Counted from the stretch's first letter, positions 30,666-40,243 are shown. The stretch is DNA of 64,000 nt from CAZVWJ01 sp964631325 (GCA_964631325.1 CAZVWJ010000001.1:90082-154081); one strand, 5' to 3'. The notes: generated from the letters alone by a model not told the origin. Translations and numbers: made by a program.

Positions 30666-32204
30666 ATGCCCGGTTTGTTCCGGATAAATAGCAACACCGC
30701 TGCGACTTTTGCCCAGCGGCAGTTATCAGCTACAAATGAAACTCTTTCGAAATCCCGGGAACGCCTGGCCAGCGGCAAAAGGATAAATTCCGCCGCCGAT
30801 GACGCCGCCGGTTTAGCCGTTTCCAACCGGTTAGAATATCAATTCAAGGGACAAGAACGCTGTCAAAAAAACGCGCAGGACGCTATTAGCATGCTACAAA
30901 CAGCGGAAGGTGGCTACCAGGCCGTAAATTCCAAACTCCAGCGTCTACGCGAACTTGCCATCCAGGCAGCTAACGACTCTTTAACCACCCGGGATAGACA
31001 AGCGTTGGAAGAAGAAAGACAGCAATTAACCGAAGAAATTGACCGGCTTCACGAAACGGTGGAATTTAACGGTAAAAAACTCCTCCAGGGATTTGGGGAA
31101 GGAAAAAACATCTGGAACAGAATTAAGCAATCAGTTCTCACGGCCCAGGCTGGCGGTAATCCCGAGGACGTAAAAGTAACTATCAGTTTTACCCCTAACG
31201 GTACTTCTACTGACGAGGGCCCCGGAAATAATCCTCAAGACTATTTTGATGGGGCGGGAGCCGGCCAGGTAACTGAAGCTGAATTTCAACAGGAAGTAAT
31301 TTCCGCGTTTGAGGAGTGGTCCCGGGTTTGCAAAGAGCTGTGGGGATTTGAGTTGGACGTTACTAATTTAGGGCTGGAAGATAATACCTCTCCTCCGTCT
31401 GAATACGGGCAAGATTCCTATCAGTTGGATCAAAACGGCGATGGCACAGTCGAACCTGGAGAACCCGGGGATTTCCGGGTCTCTATGCCCAGTATTGACG
31501 GTCAATATTCAATTATCTCTCAAGGCTCATCACCGGGAGGAATCCTGGGCACGGAGGGAAAATTTGGCGGTGACATGTATTTCGACCACGATGATGACTG
31601 GCGCCGGGACGGCGTTACTTCCGGAGGAGATCCCGGCTCATTGAGCGTAAAAAATTTAGCAGTCACCCTCATCGGCCAGGGGCTGGGCCTGGAAACAAAT
31701 TCCAATTCGGATTCAGTAATGTGTTCGACAGCTTCTTTACAATCTTTTTCTACCGAACATGGTGGAAGTATCCCGGAAATTGACCAACAAGCATTAAAGC
31801 AATTATACGAAGAGGAGCCGCTTAAATTCCACGTGGGACCTAACCGGGACGAAACAATTCAAGTATATTTAGAAGAAATTAATTCATACTCTTTAAAAAT
31901 CAACAATTCAAGATTTACATCTCGAGAAAACGCCGAACGAACCATCGAAACTTATACTGAAGCGATCAACCATATGAACGAGACCCGGGCGCGGGTAGGA
32001 AGTAAAATTAACCGCCTGGAATCAACCATTAGTTCCCTGGGAATTCGGAAAGAAAATACCCAGGCTTCCAAAAGCCAAATCAAGGACGCTGAGATATCTA
32101 AAGTAGCCACCAAAAATTCCCGCTCTCAAATCCTTATGAAAGCTGGCCAATCAGTATTAGCCCAGGCTAATACTACCCCGAAATTAGCCCTCCAGCTTCT
32201 TTGA
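30666..32204 (+). CDS. Flagellin with an inserted, catalytically dead matrixin-like domain
   Basis: 512 residues. The N-terminal D0/D1 part (about 1-145, RINSNTAATFAQRQLSATNETLSKSRERLASGKRINSAADDAAGLAVSNRL) and the C-terminal part (about 400-512, ending AQANTTPKLALQLL) are typical flagellin. The variable region (about 155-370) is not random. VTEAEFQQEVISAFEEWSRV, then DFRVSMPS, FGGDMYFDHDDDW, SLSVKNLAV, and TLIGQGLGLET...SDSVM follow the order of matrixin (M10) metallopeptidases, whose zinc helix is HExGHxLGLxH followed by a SxM turn. Here HEIGHALGLGH is replaced by TLIGQGLGLET (334-344), so all zinc ligands are gone. It is probably a surface-exposed binding or antigenic domain on the filament, derived from a flagellinolysin-like ancestor. 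AAAAGGAG is 12 bp upstream. Confidence 0.9.
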   Translation: MPGLFRINSNTAATFAQRQLSATNETLSKSRERLASGKRINSAADDAAGLAVSNRLEYQFKGQERCQKNAQDAISMLQTAEGGYQAVNSKLQRLRELAIQAANDSLTTRDRQALEEERQQLTEEIDRLHETVEFNGKKLLQGFGEGKNIWNRIKQSVLTAQAGGNPEDVKVTISFTPNGTSTDEGPGNNPQDYFDGAGAGQVTEAEFQQEVISAFEEWSRVCKELWGFELDVTNLGLEDNTSPPSEYGQDSYQLDQNGDGTVEPGEPGDFRVSMPSIDGQYSIISQGSSPGGILGTEGKFGGDMYFDHDDDWRRDGVTSGGDPGSLSVKNLAVTLIGQGLGLETNSNSDSVMCSTASLQSFSTEHGGSIPEIDQQALKQLYEEEPLKFHVGPNRDETIQVYLEEINSYSLKINNSRFTSRENAERTIETYTEAINHMNETRARVGSKINRLESTISSLGIRKENTQASKSQIKDAEISKVATKNSRSQILMKAGQSVLAQANTTPKLALQLL

Positions 32205-32346
32205 TTATAAGCCTTATCAACCATCTAAAAAATTAAAGTTATAAAGAGAGATGAGAAAATGATTGACTGTAGGAATAAAAAATAACCGGGAAAATAAATT
32301 ATTATTTTTGCCTGGCACGTTAATTTAGCTGCAACTTTTCCTGAAG

Positions 32347-33045
32347 TTAAAGAATATTTTTGAACTCCTCAGAAAATTTAGAAGCGGCGGAACTCAGGCT
32401 CTTGAGTTTTAATCTTTGCTGATTAAACGAGCCCCGGCCCGGGTAATTATCAGCTTTACATCGGGTGATTGAACTGTTTCCCTCATATTCACCGGTAATA
32501 ACCACCTGGCCGTTATCAACCCGGACGACCTCGACGTGAAGAATACTGTAGGCGGAAAGAGTCCGGCAAGAAGATGTCCCCCCAAGCAGGTAAGATTCCT
32601 CATTAAACTTATTTTCCGTGGTAGAAATATCATTTACACTGGTAAAAATCAGGACGTTCAGTCCCCTTATATCCTGCAGTTTATCGCTAATCTGACTGAT
32701 CCCGCCCTGTTCGTATTGTTTACTCTTTTCAGCCATGATCTGATCAATTTTATCCCGGTTAACCAGGGTCAGGGCATAGGTATCGGCGGCAAACATGTCA
32801 GTGGTGGATTCCCAGATCTGATCCACGAGCCCCTGGGACTGCAGGCTCTCGGCTACCTTCCCCGCCGCAAGTTTATCCCAGTTAGAATAACCGTGATTAT
32901 TTTTCTGGGCGTGGACTCCAACCGTAATATCTGCAGTCTTCAACTGGCGATGAAGAGGCACCCGAGAGGCACAACCAGAAAGCATTAAGATCCCGCCGGT
33001 AATCATAAAAAATAAAACAATTAGAAAATTATTTCGAACAAGCAT
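32347..33045 (-). CDS. Lipoprotein, CsgG/LpoB-like
   Basis: 232 residues with a hydrophobic leader and lipobox LSGC-A (about 22-26). The mature part alternates strands and helices in the manner of the CsgG/LpoB nucleotide-binding-like fold: ADITVGVHAQ, then WDKLAAGKVAESLQSQGLV, TYALTLVNRDKIDQIMAEKSKQYEQGG, LNVLIFTSVNDIS, YSILHVEVVRVDNGQVVITGEYEG. Proteins of this type sit on the inner face of the outer membrane as secretion or peptidoglycan-synthase cofactors. No partner gene is nearby. The family assignment is by pattern only; a periplasmic lipoprotein is secure. Confidence 0.65.
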   Translation of the reverse strand: MLVRNNFLIVLFFMITGGILMLSGCASRVPLHRQLKTADITVGVHAQKNNHGYSNWDKLAAGKVAESLQSQGLVDQIWESTTDMFAADTYALTLVNRDKIDQIMAEKSKQYEQGGISQISDKLQDIRGLNVLIFTSVNDISTTENKFNEESYLLGGTSSCRTLSAYSILHVEVVRVDNGQVVITGEYEGNSSITRCKADNYPGRGSFNQQRLKLKSLSSAASKFSEEFKNIL

Positions 33046-33090
33046 TTAAAAGTCACCGTGGCTCTATAATTGAGGTTTCTTTTAAAAATT

Positions 33091-33237
33091 GTAACTACTC
33101 ACCTAATCTTTTCCTCCTTGACGGGGGAAAAGGGGTTTAAAAGGCCTTTTGACTCAGCTATTTTGTTGAAAGAACTGGGCTATCCTCCTCACCCTCGCCC
33201 TCTCCCGCCAGGGGAGAGGGAATAGGTGAGTAGTTAC
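33091..33237. repeat. MITE-like element, 147 bp, with inverted ends
   Basis: Ends GTAACTACTCACCTAAT and ATAGGTGAGTAGTTAC are inverted copies; the interior carries the CCTCC.../GGGGGAAA and CTCTCCC/GGGAGAG palindromes. The same ends frame 48525-48710. Next to it, 33248-33290 matches (inverted) 42834-42880, another member of the intergenic repeat set. Confidence 0.65.
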
Positions 33238-33293
33238 TAATTATTTGATGGGAGGAAAGTTGTTGCACTTGATAGTTGAATTCAAGGAACTTT

Positions 33294-34406
33294 TCAAAGA
33301 GGATCTTCAAGGTTTCTTCGGCGGTCGACAAGATAGGTGCTCCCCTCGTAATTCTCCTTTGCGTAGGATTTAATTTCAGCCGCGGTTTCAGTCAATTTTA
33401 AGTAATTATTAAATGATCGATGTTTCGCTGTTACAACGGCAAGAGTAACAGTCATAAACCCAAAACGTTGTGTTTGGCCGGTCCGATCATCGACTTGAAT
33501 CCCTCCGTTTTTTCGTTCCTCCGCGTCATACAAACTTTTAACCCGTTTTTCGAACTCTTCTATAACCCACTCACAAATTAACTCATATTGATCGGTATCC
33601 GTTAGCAACACGAAATCATCCCCGCCCACATGTCCGAGAAAATTCAGTTCAGAGAAAAATTTCTCCGTGGCTTCCTCAAGTATCTTCTTGGAGAGTAAGA
33701 TAACTTTGTCACCCCGATCAAACCCATAGTAGTCGTTAAATGATTTGAAATTATCCAGGTCGACATAAATCAGCACGAAATCTTCGCTGTTATTTAGATA
33801 CGATTGGAGAATTTCTTGAATTCGAATATTGCCGGGCAACCCGGTGAGCGGGTTGGCGTCTCGAGCTTCTTTCAGATTTTTTATCGCCTGCTCGAGTTCT
33901 TCTTGATTTCGCTCGGCGCGAAGCCGGTTCTTGACACGATCGGTAATCTCGTGAATCCGAAGTATATAGAGTCCCTCATGTAAATCAATATTGACTGAAT
34001 AAGCAGAATCCCGTTCCTCACAGGTGAATTGATATTCGACTTCCTTCAGTTCAAGAAGGTTCAACGGCACATCATCAAAAACAACATATTCGTCCCCCCT
34101 TCTATGATCATAATTACTGTTGAAGCCTAATTGATCCTGCTCACCAACCAGGGCCTTTTTATAAGCATTGACAAAACAATCTCTAATATCCGGACTCAAC
34201 GATTCCCAAAACGACTCACCCGTAAGCTTATCTTCCCGTCCATCAATTAAAAAATTTCCTGCCTTCTCATTGTAGAACTTCAATTTCCAGTCGGGCTCGA
34301 CGGCAATTAACCCGAGATCTAATCTCTGGATAAGCTCTCGGAAATTTATATCCCCCGTTACTTCCTGGCTCAAACTGACCGTGGTGGGCTGGTTAAGCTC
34401 AGTCAT
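33294..34406 (-). CDS. PAS-GGDEF protein (GGDDF signature)
   Basis: 370 residues. Residues about 20-165 form a PAS-like sensor (LDLGLIAVEPDWKLKFYNEKAGNFL ... GLYILRIHEITDRV). A short coiled linker leads to a GGDEF domain (about 195-360): NPLTGLPGN, LIYVDLDNFKSFNDYYGFDRGDKV, GHVGGDDFVLL. The signature is GGDDF in place of GGDEF/GGEEF, so the catalytic Glu is Asp; cyclase activity is uncertain, and the protein may be weakly active or a sensor of GTP. It overlaps nothing but lies 9 bp after the HD-GYP gene 34416-35543, and is presumably cotranscribed with it. Confidence 0.85.
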   Translation of the reverse strand: MTELNQPTTVSLSQEVTGDINFRELIQRLDLGLIAVEPDWKLKFYNEKAGNFLIDGREDKLTGESFWESLSPDIRDCFVNAYKKALVGEQDQLGFNSNYDHRRGDEYVVFDDVPLNLLELKEVEYQFTCEERDSAYSVNIDLHEGLYILRIHEITDRVKNRLRAERNQEELEQAIKNLKEARDANPLTGLPGNIRIQEILQSYLNNSEDFVLIYVDLDNFKSFNDYYGFDRGDKVILLSKKILEEATEKFFSELNFLGHVGGDDFVLLTDTDQYELICEWVIEEFEKRVKSLYDAEERKNGGIQVDDRTGQTQRFGFMTVTLAVVTAKHRSFNNYLKLTETAAEIKSYAKENYEGSTYLVDRRRNLEDPL

Positions 34407-34415
34407 AATTAAAAC

Positions 34416-35543
34416 TCAATTCAGAATGACAGGACTATTATCTTTATTAGCAGTGATTTCGTAATATTCGTCGAGTTTCTGGTCCCTTTCGTAAAGCACG
34501 CGTATTTTGGGATACTCAAACCCTTCGGATAAATCACTTACTACTCCACGGGTGCCGTCGCTTAAAACGACTTCCTGCCCCACCGGAAAGGGAGGCATCA
34601 TCTCCAGGAACAACTCCATCAAATCAGGATCAAATGCCGGTCCATCTTGCTGCATGGTTTTCATAATTTCCAGGGCGCGGCTCGGGGTCAACTCTATCCG
34701 ATAGGGTCGCTCAGAAGTAAGCGCAGTATAGACGTCACAAATTCCAGCAATCCGCCCCATAATATGAATGTCATTTCCTCCCTTTCCCTCCGGATACCCG
34801 GACCCATCGTAGCGTTCGTGATGTTCCCGTGCGGGGCTGGTACAAGCATCGTGGACACCTTCGAGTTTTCGTATGATCTGAGATCCTAATTCAGGGTGGC
34901 GTTTGATAGCTTCCCATTCAACGTCGGAAAGACTCGAGGTTTTCTGAAGAATGTCGGCTGGAATTTCCCAATTACCGAGGTCCTGTAAAAGTGTGCCCAA
35001 ACCAAGGAGAAGCGGAAATTCAGAACTATCTATCGGCTGACCTGGAGTCCCGAATGCATACTTTCCAAGTAATTCATCCTGATAACACAAGCAGAAGTTA
35101 ATCGCCAACTTACAAACGTCAAAACCATGTTTGGCCAGGTAATCGGCATGACTTTTCATGGAGGTATATGCTACGGAAGCTTCTGTTGACTGTAGGGTAT
35201 CGATCAACTCCAGGATTTTATTTTTTAATTCATCCGCGGGGAGGTAAAAAGCATCGTCGTCTTCCAGACTGTGAGTGGCTTCGCGTAAATTCTCGGTGAT
35301 TTCTTGTTCGGATTCCTGAATTTCCTCACTCCGAATTTTATCCACGAGGTCACTTGTCATCGGTTCCTTGATGAAAACCGATCGTATGCCTTCTTTTTTA
35401 AGTCGATTTATGTGTTTCGGCTTTAGGGGCGTTCCCCGGTCTATACTTAATCGATGCTCTACATCAGGAACTGAAGATTCTATCCGAATATCAATAGCCA
35501 ACCTATCTTTTACGGAAACGTTTCGCAGGGGAATCTTTTTCAT
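34416..35543 (-). CDS. HD-GYP domain protein with a defective HD motif
   Basis: 375 residues. An N-terminal DUF3391-like domain (about 1-75, ending HINRLKKEGIRSVFIKE) precedes an HD-GYP domain (about 120-335). The HHExxDGSGYP motif (REHHERYDGSGYPEG) and DVYTALTSERPYR are intact, but the HD pair reads QD: LLQDLGNWEIP in place of LLHDxGKxxIP. Because that His binds metal, c-di-GMP phosphodiesterase activity is doubtful. The neighbouring paralogue 35709-36971 keeps LLHDLGK. This protein may therefore regulate its paralogue or bind c-di-GMP. It is transcribed with the PAS-GGDDF gene. Confidence 0.85.
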   Translation of the reverse strand: MKKIPLRNVSVKDRLAIDIRIESSVPDVEHRLSIDRGTPLKPKHINRLKKEGIRSVFIKEPMTSDLVDKIRSEEIQESEQEITENLREATHSLEDDDAFYLPADELKNKILELIDTLQSTEASVAYTSMKSHADYLAKHGFDVCKLAINFCLCYQDELLGKYAFGTPGQPIDSSEFPLLLGLGTLLQDLGNWEIPADILQKTSSLSDVEWEAIKRHPELGSQIIRKLEGVHDACTSPAREHHERYDGSGYPEGKGGNDIHIMGRIAGICDVYTALTSERPYRIELTPSRALEIMKTMQQDGPAFDPDLMELFLEMMPPFPVGQEVVLSDGTRGVVSDLSEGFEYPKIRVLYERDQKLDEYYEITANKDNSPVILN

Positions 35544-35708
35544 GATAGTTGTTTCCTTAAATACGGGAATAAGTTTGGGAATTCTAAACTCATCTCGTCC
35601 ATTTCGAAAACTATATTAGTTAAAACAACAGGGAGCGTCAATAAATCTATTTCAAACGAGTCGCATACTAAAAATAATATCTATCTTTAACCCGAGCATA
35701 AATTATTT

Positions 35709-36971
35709 TTAACTCAGGCCCTCTTGTACCTGTTTATCAAAAGTTAGCGGGGTTTCTAACAACCCGGATAGCCGGCTACCCATTTCCGGATGTTCTTCAA
35801 GGGAAAGAACCCGGATGATGTAGATCCCCCGATCGTAGACGTCCCGGTAAAGTCCCTGTTTGCGTTCGGCAGAACTTAACAAATTCACCGCATACGGTTT
35901 TTGTAGCAACCGTCCGTGGGAATCACGAACAACCACCACGGTGGGACGCCTGAGATCCTCCGGATGATTTTCTTTAACCACACCCTGAGTACCATTACTC
36001 AACTCCACAATTGAACCTATCGGAAATAGCCCCAGACAGCGAATTAACCCCGTGATAATTCGCCGTGTTTCGGGATACGAATAAAATTCTCTTTTCAATT
36101 CAAGGAATGCCTGGACCGGGGGCAAGGGCTGCTTATAGACACGCTGGGCGGTCAAAGCTTCATATACATCACAAACTCCGGTAACCCTTGAATAGTGGTG
36201 CATACTCAGGGTTCCCTCCGGGTAGCCCTGACCATTAGGACGTTCATGATGTTCGTAGCACACTTTCCGGCTAACTTTGTCAAGACCGAGTTTCTTCAAA
36301 AGCTCTCGCCCCTGGGTAGGATGTTCCCGAATAAGCTGCCAATCGGCGGCGGAAAGTTTTTCCTGCTTATGGATTACCTTTTTGGGCAACCGTGTTTTCC
36401 CCAGGTCGTGCAATAACGCAGCCAGAGCCAGCCGCCGGAGAGCTTCTTCCGAATAATTTCGATACTCTCCGTAAAGGATAGCCAGTATGCTAACGTTAAG
36501 GCTGTGCTGAAAAGTATCATCGTCGTATCGTTCAAGCTGAGTCACCGCTGCAAGACTGGCCGGCTGGTCACGGACCGTCTCAACGAAAAAGTCAAGATCC
36601 TCCTCCAGCTCTTCAATCCCCCGTAAGGAATCAATCTCTTTCTTTTCCCGGTCGAAAATAGATTTCATTTTTTGGAGGGTGTGATCATATTGCAGTTTAT
36701 TTTTTTCGACCCTGTAATTAGTTTCCTCCAGGGGACTGGCAACAACCTCAATCTTATCAGCTTTGAGTGAATCTTCGGCTTCTTTTTCTCCAGCCTCAGC
36801 CACGCCGGCTTCACTTATACGGACCGCGACAGCCCCAAGCCGTTTTAACCGGTCCAGACCGCTTTGCCGGCGAAGCGTAATATCTTTTACCAGAAGTGTT
36901 CCGTCTTCTTTGAAGGCGGCCTGGATATGTTCCGGCAAAGAAACCTCTGATAAACGCAGATGTTCTGTCAT
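35709..36971 (-). CDS. HD-GYP c-di-GMP phosphodiesterase
   Basis: 420 residues. N-terminal DUF3391-like region (about 1-60, RLKRLGAVAVRISEAG), a helical linker (about 85-145), then HD-GYP (about 150-345) with all motifs: FQHSLNVSILA, ALLHDLGKTRLP, REHPTQG, CYEHHERPNGQGYPEG and DVYEALTAQRVYK. It probably hydrolyses c-di-GMP to pGpG or GMP using a two- or three-metal centre. The C-terminal tail (VELSNGTQGVVKENHPEDLRRPTVVVV) is an accessory beta region shared with the paralogue. It lies downstream of the response-regulator/kinase pair on the same strand, so the four c-di-GMP genes form one regulatory cluster. Confidence 0.9.
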   Translation of the reverse strand: MTEHLRLSEVSLPEHIQAAFKEDGTLLVKDITLRRQSGLDRLKRLGAVAVRISEAGVAEAGEKEAEDSLKADKIEVVASPLEETNYRVEKNKLQYDHTLQKMKSIFDREKKEIDSLRGIEELEEDLDFFVETVRDQPASLAAVTQLERYDDDTFQHSLNVSILAILYGEYRNYSEEALRRLALAALLHDLGKTRLPKKVIHKQEKLSAADWQLIREHPTQGRELLKKLGLDKVSRKVCYEHHERPNGQGYPEGTLSMHHYSRVTGVCDVYEALTAQRVYKQPLPPVQAFLELKREFYSYPETRRIITGLIRCLGLFPIGSIVELSNGTQGVVKENHPEDLRRPTVVVVRDSHGRLLQKPYAVNLLSSAERKQGLYRDVYDRGIYIIRVLSLEEHPEMGSRLSGLLETPLTFDKQVQEGLS

Positions 36972-37003
36972 ATTAATTTCCTTCTTCTCTATTTGCTTTT
37001 GGG

Positions 37004-38260
37004 TTAAGTTTCCAGCTTAAGACCCAGTTCGGTTTTAGTCCATTTTACCTGACCGGAAAACGTTTTTCCTTTCCCAAACATAGAAATAGCTTTCGTGTCG
37101 GGAACTTTCACCTGGATCTCCGCCCCGTTCGGGATAATACTTTCACACTGCAATCGCAATCCCCCCGAAGAAAACTCTTGCAGTTTGCCCTTGATTTCTT
37201 GGCTGTCATATTTTATTTTTACCGGCAATTTATTGACACACCGACGTGGAGATTTTCTTTCCCGGGCAATCTTTACAAATTCAGGCTGAACCAGATCCAC
37301 CAACTTATCTTCTTTTGCGGAGCTTATTTTGTCCATTAAACCAATACAATTTTTACCGGCCGATTTCGCCTTGCGCAACGCCTGGTCAGCTCGTTCGATT
37401 AATTGCTTGTAACCCTGCGACGGCTTATAAATGGCTACCCCCAGGGAGAGTCCCGATTCAAAATCATTTCTAACTTGTTCACCGAGGATATGTTCTAACA
37501 TGAAAAAGCTGTCCCTGTGAATTTTCCGGGAAATTTCTATCGCCTCTTCAATCCCAATCGCTTCCTGAAAAAGACAGAATTCATCCCCACCATACCGTCC
37601 AACTTCACCGGACTTTCCCCGGTATTTCAACAGAAGTTTACCCAGTTCCGCCAGTACCTCGTCCCCGGTCACATGACCAAGCTCGTCGTTAATCAATTTA
37701 AAATTATCAAGATCAATAAGAAAAAAATACAGGGGCTGTTCGTTGATTATAGCCCGCTGGATACTTTCCCGGAGATAACTCATAAAATACCTCCGTCCCA
37801 GAAGCCCGGTTAAACTGTCACGTTTTACCCTGGATAACAACTTTACCTCCCGCTGCCGTCTTGCTTTTTCCTCCGTATATTCTTTCAACACAAACTCCAC
37901 CGAATCCCGAAGAATTTCCGCATCCAAATTATCCTTGGTTAAATAGTCATCGCCGCCGGCATGGATCAGTTTAGTCGGCAATTCGGCATCTGCTACTCCC
38001 GTAATCAAGATAACCGGAACATTAATTCCCGAATCACGCATTTGACTGAGCACCTCCAGTCCGGATTGCGAACCAAGACGCTCGTCAAGCAAAATTACGT
38101 CAATCTCCTTACCGGTCAATATTTTCCTTCCTTCCTCCGTATTTTTGGCAGTAAATATAACTGCATCCCAGGTTTCGATTAGCTCGAAATACCGGCTAAT
38201 TATCATCCGATCCCGGGCAGAATCATCAATTAACAGAAAAGTAATCTTTCGAGGTGTCAT
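37004..38260 (-). CDS. Response regulator with REC, GGDEF and PilZ domains
   Basis: About 418 residues from ATG 38258-38260 (GAGAGGA upstream); an earlier ATG at 38281 overlaps the kinase stop by 4 bases and is also possible. The receiver domain (FLLIDDSARD, VILLDERLG, VILITGVAD, DYLTKDN) has phosphoacceptor Asp in LLDERLG. The GGDEF domain has FFLIDLDNFKLINDELGHVTGDEV and GRYGGDEFCLF, so an active diguanylate cyclase; no RxxD inhibitory site is seen just before GGDEF. The C-terminal about 95 residues are PilZ-like (RKSPRRCVNKLPVKIKY then EFSSGGLRLQ), which bind c-di-GMP. The protein could make and sense c-di-GMP after phosphorylation by the adjacent kinase. Confidence 0.9.
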   Translation of the reverse strand: MTPRKITFLLIDDSARDRMIISRYFELIETWDAVIFTAKNTEEGRKILTGKEIDVILLDERLGSQSGLEVLSQMRDSGINVPVILITGVADAELPTKLIHAGGDDYLTKDNLDAEILRDSVEFVLKEYTEEKARRQREVKLLSRVKRDSLTGLLGRRYFMSYLRESIQRAIINEQPLYFFLIDLDNFKLINDELGHVTGDEVLAELGKLLLKYRGKSGEVGRYGGDEFCLFQEAIGIEEAIEISRKIHRDSFFMLEHILGEQVRNDFESGLSLGVAIYKPSQGYKQLIERADQALRKAKSAGKNCIGLMDKISSAKEDKLVDLVQPEFVKIARERKSPRRCVNKLPVKIKYDSQEIKGKLQEFSSGGLRLQCESIIPNGAEIQVKVPDTKAISMFGKGKTFSGQVKWTKTELGLKLET

Positions 38261-38277
38261 AATTACATTCATTCCTC

Positions 38278-39651
38278 TCAAAAATTCGATTTTTCCGGCA
38301 GTGTAATTTCAAAAACAGCTCCACCGTCAGACCGGTTAATCGCCCGGATCCGACCTCCGTGTCTTTCTACAATTTTTTTACAAGTAGCCAGTCCCAACCC
38401 CGTGCCCTCGGGCCCGTCTCCTACCGCCCGGTGGAGGGGTATAAATATTTTCTCAATTTCCTCCGGGGGAACTCCCGGCCCGTTATCCTCCACCTGAATA
38501 ACAATTTCCTTGTTCTCCCGTTTACCACTAACCTTTATTTCAGCGCCGGGGCCGGCGTATTTCAGGGCATTTTCAATTAGATTTATGAAAACTTGTTTGA
38601 ACAGAGACCTATCCCCAGAGACCATGGGTAAACTGTTTTTTTTGATTCTGGCTCCCGTTGATTTAATTTCCTTTCTAAATAAATCGATTACCTCATTTAA
38701 ACAGGTATTTAAATCCAATTGCTCGGCAACAAACTTCACGGTCGCGACCCGGGAAAGGTTCAAAAAATCCGAAATTAACTCGGCCATTCCGGAGGCAGTT
38801 TTGCGCAGGTGAGCCAGATCTTCGACCACCTTTTCCCTGTCACCTGCCTTGAAATCCCGCTCCAGGAAATCACAGAAAGCTAAAAACTGGTTCAGTGGCT
38901 GGCGCAGGTCGTGGGAAGCAGCATAAGCAAATTGTTCCATCTCCCGGCTTTTCTTCTGTAACTTTTTCTCCACATTTTTTCGCCGACAGATATCCCAGCC
39001 CACCGCAATCCTGTATTTTTTCTCGCTCACCCGCACCTGGGAAGCGGTGATTTCCACCGGGTAGGTAGTTCCATCTTTTTTTACGTGCTCAGTTTCAACC
39101 CGAAAAATTCCGTCACGTTCCCCCTTTTTCACGTGTTCCAGATAAGAATCCCGGTCCGGGAAGCGAGTTGAGATATCCCAGACATGCAGTTTTAAAAATT
39201 CTTCACGGGAATATTGTAGCCGCTCCAGGGCAGTTTTATTAACGTCAAGAAAAACTCCCGTTTTGGGATCAATTATCAGAACGCTCTCCTGGATTTCATC
39301 CATCAGGGAACGGAAAAGCTGAAGCTCCTTAGCCCGCTCTTCATCCGCCAAAAATTCTTGAACCGATTTATCCTTTACATTCGTCAGTTCGCAACCGGTT
39401 AATGCTGTAAAATAGGAGTTTATATGATGGGCTTTACCCTCCATTGTTTCGCGGGGAACCACTCCTGAACTATTTTTCTTTCCAGCCGGTAAAATCCCCA
39501 GGGCGAGGGGGCCTGCCGGATGGCTCCCAGTTTTCTCCCCTTTCCTCCGAAGCTGCTCCAGCTCCCGCCTCAGAGCAGAATTTTCTTTCCCCAATTCCTC
39601 AACCTTCTCTTTTAATTCTCCCTCCCGATTAGGCTTGTTCATCGTAAACAT
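38278..39651 (-). CDS. PAS-containing soluble sensor histidine kinase
   Basis: 457 residues, no membrane segment. An N-terminal coiled coil (about 8-40), a possible small PAS remnant (about 65-110), and a PAS/PAC domain (about 112-230, SLMDEIQESVLIIDPKTGVFLDVN, EHVKKDGTTYPVEITASQVRV). HisKA has the H-box FAYAASHDLRQPLNQF, and HATPase_c has NLIENALKYA, VEDNGPG and GTGLGLATC. It should autophosphorylate and pass phosphate to the REC-GGDEF-PilZ protein, whose gene overlaps or abuts it. The N-terminal region has no cofactor-binding residues I can name. Confidence 0.9.
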   Translation of the reverse strand: MFTMNKPNREGELKEKVEELGKENSALRRELEQLRRKGEKTGSHPAGPLALGILPAGKKNSSGVVPRETMEGKAHHINSYFTALTGCELTNVKDKSVQEFLADEERAKELQLFRSLMDEIQESVLIIDPKTGVFLDVNKTALERLQYSREEFLKLHVWDISTRFPDRDSYLEHVKKGERDGIFRVETEHVKKDGTTYPVEITASQVRVSEKKYRIAVGWDICRRKNVEKKLQKKSREMEQFAYAASHDLRQPLNQFLAFCDFLERDFKAGDREKVVEDLAHLRKTASGMAELISDFLNLSRVATVKFVAEQLDLNTCLNEVIDLFRKEIKSTGARIKKNSLPMVSGDRSLFKQVFINLIENALKYAGPGAEIKVSGKRENKEIVIQVEDNGPGVPPEEIEKIFIPLHRAVGDGPEGTGLGLATCKKIVERHGGRIRAINRSDGGAVFEITLPEKSNF

Positions 39652-39780
39652 CTCTTTTCTTTTAAGTCCCCTCTCTAACCATCTCTAATATACCATGGCG
39701 ACACACCAAAAGCTATGTGATATTTATCACTTTAACTTTTTTGTCAGCACGGTAGAAATTATAGAACATATATCATTTTT

Positions 39781-39904
39781 TAATTACACGCTCTCCGAAA
39801 AGGGTCTAAAATCTCCTCCCCCTTGATGGGGGAGGATTAAGGTGGGGGTGAAGAGGCCTCGTAGAGACCGAACCACGCCCTTGACCTTTTTCCCCCTCAC
39901 CCTG
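39781..39904. repeat. 124-bp dispersed repeat, copy 2
   Basis: Same sequence as 29967-30090. It is followed to about 40065 by more CTCTCCC/GGGAGAG hairpin and a half copy of the MITE-like end (TTAGGTGAGTAGTTAC, 40049-40064). The gap 39652-40231 holds no gene. Confidence 0.75.
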
Positions 39905-40243
39905 GACCCTCTCCCCTGGCGGGAGAGGACCTGCCCCGCGCAGGGACAGGGCCAGGGTAAGGGGGACAACCCAGTTCTTTCAATAAAACAGCTAAGTTTA
40001 AGGGCCTTTCAACCCCTTTTATATTTCCCCACATCAAGGGGGAAAAGATTAGGTGAGTAGTTACCAATTTTAAATGAATTCCGGCTCGCGATTACCTCGC
40101 TCCCCTAACCAAAATAACGCTTTGAGATACTGTTTTTGGAAAGGGGGAAGTTTATTTTTCAACGGTTTACTTCTATAATGAAATGGTTAAAGTGGGATTA
40201 ATCTCAGACAAATATAGAAACTCAAACTGAGGTGAATTTTTTA

